Source: a virus
Direction: 5' to 3' (one strand)
Length of the DNA stretch: 43,570 nt
Virus record (IMG/VR): IMGVR_UViG_3300037427_002502
Location: 1-43,570 of that record
The notes beneath the pieces are model-generated. The model was not told the origin of the DNA and did not search any database. It worked only from the letters and a program-made list of their open reading frames with translations. Shown one piece after another: positions 24,910 through 29,953 of this stretch. Both the position numbers and the translations under genes were made by a program. The first letter of the stretch is position 1. Each line of letters opens with the position of its first letter.

Positions 24910-25170
24910 TCATAAAGGAAGTCTAGCCCTTGAAGTTTTCTTCATATAATTGAGACGTGTTGCATCCCATTTCAGTCGTTCTTTTAATGGTTTTGAAATT
25001 AACTTCGATACTGATTCTACCTCAATATTGTTACTATCGCAATAGTAACATATAGCATCGATATAATTAAAATCTCCCTCTGCTACAATTTTTTCAATTT
25101 CCATTGCAAATTTTTGAGGTGTAAGAAACTTACTCTCTATTGCCTTTTCTAATTCTTTACTTGGTTCCAT
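24910..25170 (-). CDS. 33: Late-transcription co-activator gp33-like
   Basis: 86 residues from ATG 25170 (MEPSKELEKAIESKFLTP), overlapping the nuclease gene by 14 bases. The block FAMEIEKIVAEGDFNYIDAI, followed by CDSNNIEVESVSKLISKPLKERL, follows the T4 gp33 pattern (IEKMVEE ... YLEA ... NSIPETQFAKFI). T4 gp33 (about 112 residues) bridges RNA polymerase and the gp45 sliding clamp at late promoters. T4 gp33 ends with an acidic-hydrophobic clamp-binding tail; here the end is basic, TSRARLPL. Many late octamers in this window fit the presence of such a co-activator. Confidence 0.7.
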   Translation of the reverse strand: MEPSKELEKAIESKFLTPQKFAMEIEKIVAEGDFNYIDAICYYCDSNNIEVESVSKLISKPLKERLKWDATRLNYMKKTSRARLPL

Positions 25171-25837
25171 AGAGCTCCAGTTTATCGTTAACAAATTTTG
25201 TAATGTATTGTTGTAGTAGTTTGATGTACTTTGCTTTGTCTCGTTCTTCATAAATTACACACTCACCATTTTCACAGGCCATAATGATTATCAGTTTTTT
25301 AATTGATATTCCTTTCATCTCATACAACATACATCCATATGCCATACACTGGACAAAATAATGCTCAATCCAGTCTCTTGGTTTAGGTTTCTTAGATGTT
25401 TTAAAATCTATTATCGCTAACTCACCATCATATTCAGCAATACAATCAACAGTTCCAGCAATACCTAGTTCTTTACTATATAGCGGTCCTTCCAGAGCGT
25501 ATATATTATTTATTTTCTTAAGATGACCCTTTGAGATTTTAAATAAAAAATCAGAAATAGGACGAACTTTAGGTAAATCTTCATTCTTTAGATAATGTTC
25601 TGTAAGAGTATGCATATCAGTTCCACGACCAGTAGCCGCCTTAGTGATACGATCTGCCTCTTCATTACCAACTTTCTTTCTCCACTTAACAAAGATCTCC
25701 TTATTGAAATGGCTAGTTACTGAAGTAATAGAAACCATTTTGACAAGTTCTTCCTCATCAGGTATCTTATAGTAACGAACTCCATCAATATGTTCTCTTT
25801 CAAGAGGTTGAAGATCTAGTTCAACATGATTAAACAT
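25157..25837 (-). CDS. RecB-like PD-(D/E)XK exonuclease
   Basis: 226 residues. The RecB/Cas4-type nuclease set is complete: H76 in GTDMHTLTEH, E117 (ALEGPLY), D131 in AGTVDCIAEYDG, D144-x-K146 in AIIDFKTSK, and Q163/Y167 in VQCMAY. Similar nucleases lie next to phoH in cyanophages and probably process DNA ends in recombination or host DNA breakdown. It overlaps the phoH stop by TAATG, which indicates coupling, and gp33 follows. Confidence 0.85.
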   Translation of the reverse strand: MFNHVELDLQPLEREHIDGVRYYKIPDEEELVKMVSITSVTSHFNKEIFVKWRKKVGNEEADRITKAATGRGTDMHTLTEHYLKNEDLPKVRPISDFLFKISKGHLKKINNIYALEGPLYSKELGIAGTVDCIAEYDGELAIIDFKTSKKPKPRDWIEHYFVQCMAYGCMLYEMKGISIKKLIIIMACENGECVIYEERDKAKYIKLLQQYITKFVNDKLELYGTK

Positions 25838-26595
25838 TAAAAACCATTTTCAAGTTTTGCTATGATATATTCTTTGACCAATCCAGAACGAACTATGTCA
25901 TCTATACCAAACTCTATTATATCAAAGGATGGCATTTTACGCAAGACGTTCATAAAATCTACAATACCATTACGATCATTTGTTTTAATTAAATCTGATT
26001 GACTTGAATCACCACAGAACATAATCTTACTATTCTCTCCAATACGAGTAATAATAGAATCTAGTTCGTGGAAATTAAGGTTCTGAAACTCATCTACAAT
26101 CACGATAGAGTTGTCTAAAGTAGTTCCACGGATAAACGAGGTACTCCAAAACTTAATGCTTTCCTGTGCCTTTAAGTTGCCGTAGAGCATCTCAAAATCT
26201 GCATCAGATGGCATCTGGAACATATACTTCACCATATTCTTATATGGAATCTGGTAAATATCTGCCTTATCTTCGTGATCACCAGGCAAAAACCCAATCT
26301 CACGAGTAGATACTAATGAACGAACCAAATAGATTCTCTCATATGGAGTTGTTTCATCTAATACTTGCTTTAAAGCATTATAAAGAGTAACAAAAGTTTT
26401 TCCTGTACCAGCAGTTCCATATGCAACAATATGCTTACTTTCTTTATAGGACTCAAATAATCTTTTTTGATTATCCGTAATTGGTTCTATATCGACAAGA
26501 TAATTTGTATTAATAGGTTTCTTTCTTTTTATTTGCTTAGTCGTCAATCCAATACCAATTGGCTGATCACCATTGGTCTTCTTCTTTCTAGGCAT
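25837..26595 (-). CDS. phoH: PhoH-like P-loop ATPase
   Basis: 252 residues. Walker A is GTAGTGKT (60-67) and Walker B is IVIVDEFQN (about 164-172), with the PhoH signatures YLVRS, GFLPGD and MFCGDSSQ around them. It starts with a basic stretch (PRKKKT). PhoH proteins are ATPases with proposed RNA-related roles; phoH is very common in marine phages and the link to phosphate starvation is not settled. Immediate neighbours are an 84-residue gene (4-base gap) and the nuclease (coupled). Confidence 0.9.
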   Translation of the reverse strand: MPRKKKTNGDQPIGIGLTTKQIKRKKPINTNYLVDIEPITDNQKRLFESYKESKHIVAYGTAGTGKTFVTLYNALKQVLDETTPYERIYLVRSLVSTREIGFLPGDHEDKADIYQIPYKNMVKYMFQMPSDADFEMLYGNLKAQESIKFWSTSFIRGTTLDNSIVIVDEFQNLNFHELDSIITRIGENSKIMFCGDSSQSDLIKTNDRNGIVDFMNVLRKMPSFDIIEFGIDDIVRSGLVKEYIIAKLENGF

Positions 26596-26599
26596 TTGT

Positions 26600-26854
26600 T
26601 TAGAATTGTTTAATGGTATGGTTCCTTGGAGCTGCGTTTTGTGCTTTCTTTAAAATACTATTCCAACCAGGTGCTTTCTTTCTCAACTTATCTTGCCAAT
26701 CACCGACTTCCCCAGTGCCAGGCATTGTTGATGGATCGGACCAATCCCTAGTCCAATCGGGATTATCTTCGCACCACTTAGACCAGTCATGGATGCTCAT
26801 TGCGACTTCTTTCTGTTCGCCTGTTTCTTTATGTACTACTGGATAGGTTGCCAT
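26600..26854 (-). CDS. Small conserved phage protein, FmdB-like N-terminus
   Basis: 84 residues. The opening MATYPVVHKETGEQKEVAMSI and the following WCEDNPDWTRDW resemble the beta-hairpin and helix of FmdB-type regulatory proteins, but the paired cysteines of the FmdB zinc ribbon are missing (one Cys only). The C-terminal half has DWQDKLRKKAPGWNSILKKAQ, probably helical. I believe such proteins are common next to phoH in cyanophages, but no function is known. A late-type octamer lies 22 bases upstream. Confidence 0.7.
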   Translation of the reverse strand: MATYPVVHKETGEQKEVAMSIHDWSKWCEDNPDWTRDWSDPSTMPGTGEVGDWQDKLRKKAPGWNSILKKAQNAAPRNHTIKQF

Positions 26855-26875
26855 AATTTCAATAATTTGTAAAGT

Positions 26876-26883
26876 TATTTATT
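26876..26883 (-). promoter_or_regulatory. Late-type octamer AATAAATA overlapping the thyX stop
   Basis: Minus-strand AATAAATA lies 22 bases before the 84-residue gene. Bases 3-5 of the octamer (TAA, 26879-26881) are the stop codon of thyX, the same phase as at 38461 and 40905. Confidence 0.5.
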
Positions 26884-27517
26884 TGTCCCATTCAAGGGCT
26901 TCTGATACTGCGGGAAACTGTTCTACAAATATAGATCTTGCTTTTGCCACAACATCCATATGCTCTTTCTGTGTACCGTGTGCAGATCTCAAATTAATGT
27001 AGTGAATCCAAGAACGGCACGAACCAGTCATATACAGACGTGTTGGTGTTGCAAGTGGAAGCACAAACCTTGCACATTCCTTTGCAACTCCTTCATCTAA
27101 CAGAGCATTATAAAGATTCATAGAATCCTCAAAGTGTCTTGCAATTAGTGCCTGATACTCCTCTTTTTTCTCCTGTGGAATATCATCATTACTATTCTGT
27201 CGGTTCTTTGTATCCTGACTGCGGAGATCTGGTACAGGAATCTGAGAATCTAGGAGTTTTGTATCAGCATATCTCTGAGAAAACTCTTGGAATGTGAAAC
27301 TCCTATGTCTTAGAATCTGGGCCGCTAATCCCCTCGTCGTCTCGATCTCCAAAGTCATCGAGGACTGTTCAAATACACTCCAATGATTATGTTTAATACA
27401 ATACTTTAATAACCCCGAATAATTCTCATTTTGCTGATTTGATGGATTTGATACCCTAGCGATATACGCCATCATCTTCTCAGCATCGGGAGTGATACTT
27501 ACAAATTTAACGTTCAT
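26879..27517 (-). CDS. thyX: Flavin-dependent thymidylate synthase ThyX
   Basis: 212 residues, the usual length for the family. The ThyX signature RHRx7S is present as R70-H71-R72 ... S80 followed by QRY. Further family strings are WSVFEQSSMTLEIET and SCRSWIHYINLRSAHGTQKEH. The enzyme makes dTMP from dUMP with methylene-tetrahydrofolate, FAD and NADPH, supplying nucleotides for phage replication. It is coupled to the upstream small gene by an ATGA overlap and belongs to the operon that starts at the promoter at 27718-27746. Confidence 0.95.
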   Translation of the reverse strand: MNVKFVSITPDAEKMMAYIARVSNPSNQQNENYSGLLKYCIKHNHWSVFEQSSMTLEIETTRGLAAQILRHRSFTFQEFSQRYADTKLLDSQIPVPDLRSQDTKNRQNSNDDIPQEKKEEYQALIARHFEDSMNLYNALLDEGVAKECARFVLPLATPTRLYMTGSCRSWIHYINLRSAHGTQKEHMDVVAKARSIFVEQFPAVSEALEWDK

Positions 27518-27687
27518 TTAGCAAATCCTTTATAATTTTTTGCATTTGTAGCAGATAATTCTTCTTTAACTACTTTTAATTGGTTTTTCATATACCGCAA
27601 CTCTTCATCAGAATAAAGATGATCTTGCTTAAGTAACCTTTCAAGCATCTTTATCAATCTTTTTGCTCTACTAGTCTGCGTAGCCAT
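27514..27687 (-). CDS. Small basic helical protein upstream of thyX
   Basis: 57 residues from ATG 27687 (MATQTSRAKRLIKMLERLLKQ). An in-frame ATG at 27714 lies only a few bases after the -10 box of the promoter and would be at or before the transcript start, so I prefer the internal start. The protein is nearly all helix and Lys/Glu-rich (DEELRYMKNQLKVVKEEL), possibly a coiled coil. It is the first gene of the thyX operon. I know of no function. Confidence 0.65.
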   Translation of the reverse strand: MATQTSRAKRLIKMLERLLKQDHLYSDEELRYMKNQLKVVKEELSATNAKNYKGFAK

Positions 27688-27717
27688 CATATTCCATAAG
27701 AGTATTTCTTTCATATA

Positions 27718-27746
27718 ATTATAGCATAAAAAAAGAAGGGGTTCAA
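27718..27746 (-). promoter_or_regulatory. Sigma70-type promoter of the thyX operon, -35 inside a terminator loop
   Basis: Minus strand: TTGAAC (27746-27741), 17 bases, then TATAAT (27723-27718) in the context TGCTATAAT. The -35 hexamer spans the loop and closing base of the intrinsic terminator at 27728-27755, and the U tract of that terminator forms most of the spacer. Confidence 0.75.
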
Positions 27747-27755
27747 CCCCCTTCT
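27728..27755 (-). terminator. Intrinsic terminator after the DUF4278-like gene
   Basis: Minus strand: AGAAGGGG pairs with CCCCTTCT around a 6-base loop (GTTGAA) and is followed by seven T. It lies 22 bases after the stop of the 47-residue YRG gene and ends the small accessory operon. Confidence 0.9.
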
Positions 27756-27777
27756 CAATTTACTTGTCTGAAGTAGA

Positions 27778-27921
27778 CTAACTGCGGACTTTTGCCCCGC
27801 TTCTAACCTTGATGCCACGATACATTAAATCATGATTTCTACGGTTTGTTGCTTCAGAGAGTACTTTTGCGTTGTACTCTTCAGTGTCATACTCGACACC
27901 ACGGTAAGTGACTTTTGCCAT
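27778..27921 (-). CDS. DUF4278-like YRG protein
   Basis: 47 residues: it starts MAKVTYRGVEYDTEEYNAK and ends DLMYRGIKVRSGAKVRS. Two YRG motifs (Y6-R-G and Y34-R-G) in a very short protein match the DUF4278 pattern found in cyanobacteria and their phages. AGAGGA 8 bases before the ATG is a good ribosome site, better than in most neighbours. It is the last gene before a strong terminator and has visibly higher GC than the tail-fibre genes. Function unknown. Confidence 0.75.
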   Translation of the reverse strand: MAKVTYRGVEYDTEEYNAKVLSEATNRRNHDLMYRGIKVRSGAKVRS

Positions 27922-27961
27922 TGGCTTGTCCTCTGGATAGGGTGGTTAAGACCCCGTTCCT

Positions 27962-28135
27962 TCAGTCGGCTTTTGCGTCCCATTCACACTGTTCACTAGA
28001 ATCCTTGATCATTTGCACAATCTCAGATCTATGGTCAAAAGATGGTTTTATCTTATTGATAAGACTATTCGCTTGATCACAAGTCAAAAAACCTGTAAAG
28101 GCAGTTGATGTAATAGTAGCGAATAAAATGTTCAT
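27962..28135 (-). CDS. Small exported or membrane protein with two cysteines
   Basis: 57 residues from ATG 28135. The N-terminus MNILFATITSTAFTGFLTCD is hydrophobic, like a signal or anchor segment, though without a basic start. It is followed by QANSLINKIKPSFDHRSEIVQMI and CEWDAKAD at the end. Cys19 and Cys50 could form a disulphide outside the cytoplasm. Small proteins of this kind occur in cyanophages, without known function. There is no Shine-Dalgarno sequence; the leader is described separately. It is the first gene after a sigma70-type promoter (28202-28230). Confidence 0.65.
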   Translation of the reverse strand: MNILFATITSTAFTGFLTCDQANSLINKIKPSFDHRSEIVQMIKDSSEQCEWDAKAD

Positions 28136-28194
28136 GAGATGAACGATCCGTTCCGAGTCGGCTTACTTGCGTCTCCTGTACGGGAGATGAACGT

Positions 28195-28212
28195 TGTGTT
28201 AATACTAACACA
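28195..28212. promoter_or_regulatory. Operator-like palindrome over the -10 box
   Basis: TGTGTTA-(4)-TAACACA is a perfect 7-bp inverted repeat, and the minus-strand -10 (TAGTAT, 28207-28202) lies in its centre. Such symmetry over a -10 box suits a repressor site, but half of it could also be chance in AT-rich DNA. Confidence 0.5.
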
Positions 28213-28230
28213 TTTCAATTATTTAGTCAA
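28202..28230 (-). promoter_or_regulatory. Sigma70-type promoter of the small accessory operon
   Basis: Minus strand: TTGACT (28230-28225), a 17-base spacer, then TAGTAT (28207-28202). It follows the terminator at 28268-28297 and points to the 57-residue and DUF4278-like genes. The gene-free interval 28136-28323 holds only this promoter, its leader and that terminator. Confidence 0.75.
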
Positions 28231-28267
28231 GTTAATATGTCTTTTTACTACATCGACCCTACAGAGC

Positions 28268-28297
28268 AAAAAAATACCCCGATTTTTTGTCGGGATA
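28268..28297 (-). terminator. Intrinsic terminator after the 126-residue gene
   Basis: Minus strand: TATCCCGA pairs with TCGGGGTA (8 bp including one G-U) around a CAAAAAA loop, followed by TTTTTTT. It closes the operon of the 126- and 218-residue genes, 27 bases after the last stop. Confidence 0.85.
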
Positions 28298-28323
28298 TAT
28301 GGTAAAAAAAGTTTAATTTTGGT

Positions 28324-28704
28324 TTATCCCTTTCTCTTTTTCTTTTTTGCTCCTGGGTTTTGATAACCCCATAAGTTTGGTTTGACAGTACCACATCCAT
28401 AATCAATAGATTGTATACCACCTTGTTTAAACTTATCATAATACATATCAAATATATTAATATTAGATCCTCTAGTTAAATCAATATGAAGTTTATCTTC
28501 AAACATATATTTAACAATAGAAGCATCAGTAGGAGCATTCTTAATACTTACATCACCTATAGATCCATCTTCAATTAGAATCTCACATCCATAATTTGAT
28601 TTAGAAGATTCTTTTTCTTTTTTAGTCCATATTGACTGTCTTTTGTCTATTGGTTTTTCTTCTACTTTTTTATCATCCACAACAGGTTCCTTAACTTCAC
28701 TCAT
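28324..28704 (-). CDS. Uncharacterised protein with basic C-terminal tail
   Basis: 126 residues. It has a charged N-terminus (VKEPVVDDKKVEEKPIDKRQ), a central beta-rich part with YGCEILIEDGSIGDVSI, then FDMYYDKFKQGGIQSIDYGCG, and a strongly basic end (GAKKKKRKG). It overlaps the upstream gene by ATGA (28701-28704), so the two are coupled. No family is recognised. The basic tails of both proteins might bind nucleic acid or another acidic partner; this is conjecture. An intrinsic terminator follows. Confidence 0.7.
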   Translation of the reverse strand: MSEVKEPVVDDKKVEEKPIDKRQSIWTKKEKESSKSNYGCEILIEDGSIGDVSIKNAPTDASIVKYMFEDKLHIDLTRGSNINIFDMYYDKFKQGGIQSIDYGCGTVKPNLWGYQNPGAKKKKRKG

Positions 28705-29357
28705 GATCTACCACCCCAACTAATATCTGGAAATGCTTGTGAAACTATCTCTTTAGAAATATTATACTTAGATTCTAAATCCTTGTCCTTTACTAAACAA
28801 AGAATTTCTGCCTCCAATGGATGCAATCCCTCTAATATATTAATAAACATCGTTTCACGACGAAGACCACTTAATCCACTATTACCACCTTTAATAAAAT
28901 TATAAAATTTGGTATATTCTTTACGAATTGTCGTTCTTCCTTGATCCTGAGATCCTAAAGAAGTAGATCCCATTTCACTCATTTTACCAACAGCATCATT
29001 TATCTTATCAGATAATGTTCCTGTAGTATTACCATCCTCTTTATTTGTTCCATAAGGAACTTCACCTGGAGGAAGCAAAGATATTACAGATTCATCATAA
29101 TTCCAAATACAAAGTGCTTTGATAGATGGATGAGAATATTTTTGAAGTACTTTGACTTTATTCCCTTTACTTTTTTGCTTTGAAGCTACATCAAAAACTT
29201 CATATACAAATGGATTTACAGGTAAATCTGGAATAGATTGTGAAATTACTTTTGGTTTCGCTGCTACTTTTGGTTTAGCAGTAACCGCAGTTTTTCTTAC
29301 TGGTTTTTTAGTTGTTGACGATTTTGCTCTACTCGTCGTCGTCTTCTTCGTTGTCAT
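28701..29357 (-). CDS. Uncharacterised protein with Lys/Thr/Ala-rich histone-like N-terminal tail
   Basis: 218 residues from ATG 29357 (MTTKKTTTSRAKSS); an in-frame ATG four codons upstream is possible. The first ~45 residues are low-complexity KTTT/KKPVRK/AKPKVAAKPK, like histone H1-type tails. The rest looks folded: VYEVFDVASKQKSKGNKVKVLQKY, then LHPLEAEILCLVKDKDLESKYNISKEIVSQAFPDI at the C-terminus. The start lies inside the end of the upstream membrane-protein gene, which is read in another frame. I do not recognise a family. Confidence 0.7.
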   Translation of the reverse strand: MTTKKTTTSRAKSSTTKKPVRKTAVTAKPKVAAKPKVISQSIPDLPVNPFVYEVFDVASKQKSKGNKVKVLQKYSHPSIKALCIWNYDESVISLLPPGEVPYGTNKEDGNTTGTLSDKINDAVGKMSEMGSTSLGSQDQGRTTIRKEYTKFYNFIKGGNSGLSGLRRETMFINILEGLHPLEAEILCLVKDKDLESKYNISKEIVSQAFPDISWGGRS

Positions 29358-29547
29358 AATTGTTTTCAAATCTGAATGCTACAATTTCATCTGGAACTAA
29401 GTTTCCATTAACATCAAACATCTCTGGATGAACTTTGATATCATGATAGTTCATAAAATACTCTCTGGCAACCCAACCACCAATGGCTCCTACTATAAGG
29501 AACAATATTGTTAGAAAAGATCCAAATACTAAACTTATTGCTAACAT
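29329..29547 (-). CDS. Small single-pass membrane protein with acidic tail
   Basis: 72 residues from ATG 29547, chosen because AGGAGA lies 7 bases upstream. Residues ~2-24 (LAISLVFGSFLTILFLIVGAIGG) form one membrane segment. The rest is hydrophilic (WVAREYFMNYHDIKVHPEMF) and ends in an acidic run, NEEDDDE. The frame stays open upstream to an ATG at 29637 (MNRGFEFILTGGKKK), so a longer form with a basic N-terminal part cannot be excluded. A late promoter lies at 29652-29659. Function unknown. Confidence 0.65.
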   Translation of the reverse strand: MLAISLVFGSFLTILFLIVGAIGGWVAREYFMNYHDIKVHPEMFDVNGNLVPDEIVAFRFENNYDNEEDDDE

Positions 29548-29651
29548 GTCTCGTTCTCCTATTTTAAGTGTGGTAATATGTAATGGTTTGGTTTTCTTTT
29601 TTCCTCCAGTTAAGATGAATTCAAACCCACGATTCATATGATAATTTGATT

Positions 29652-29659
29652 TATTTATA
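29652..29659 (-). promoter_or_regulatory. Late promoter TATAAATA upstream of the membrane-protein gene
   Basis: A perfect TATAAATA octamer on the minus strand follows the glutaredoxin stop. It lies 104 bases before the preferred ATG (29547) and 14 bases before the alternative one (29637). Confidence 0.65.
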
Positions 29660-29665
29660 TCATCG

Positions 29666-29902
29666 CTAGGCAATTTTATTTTCTTTAAGGAATTTGACTG
29701 TGTCAACACATCCTCCTAATTTCTTACCATCAACAACCACTTGCGGAAAAGTAGATCCTTGACCAAATTCACCATAAAACGAATCTCGATCAAAATGTTC
29801 ATCTAGATTATACACCACAAACTTGCTTTCTGTCAACTCCAATACTTCTTTTACTTTGTCACAATATGGACATCCTTCCTTAGTATAAACTGCAAAGTTC
29901 AT
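29666..29902 (-). CDS. Glutaredoxin
   Basis: 78 residues, the normal size of a minimal glutaredoxin. Active site C11-P-Y-C14, cis-proline motif T51-F-P53 and the G63-G64 pair for glutathione binding are all present. It reduces disulphides, probably those of ribonucleotide reductase, in the manner of T4 NrdC. A late-type octamer lies 20 bases upstream. The gene stands alone between the fibre cluster and the small-gene block. Confidence 0.95.
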   Translation of the reverse strand: MNFAVYTKEGCPYCDKVKEVLELTESKFVVYNLDEHFDRDSFYGEFGQGSTFPQVVVDGKKLGGCVDTVKFLKENKIA

Positions 29903-29921
29903 TATCTTAAAGTTAAAAAAT

Positions 29922-29929
29922 TATTTATT
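29922..29929 (-). promoter_or_regulatory. Late-type octamer AATAAATA upstream of glutaredoxin
   Basis: Minus-strand AATAAATA lies 20 bases before the ATG in a 51-base gap. A TATAAT at 29939-29934 has no matching -35 at 17 bases, so the late reading is favoured. Confidence 0.5.
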
Positions 29930-29953
29930 ACCTATTATACCACCAATTTAGGA

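Noticed and set aside
28139-28363. 74-residue plus-strand ORF
   Set aside because: It crosses the terminator and the minus-strand promoter and has no plus-strand signals.
29934-29939. TATAAT upstream of glutaredoxin as a sigma70-type promoter
   Set aside because: No -35-like hexamer at 16-18 bases; the adjacent AATAAATA late-type octamer is the better candidate.
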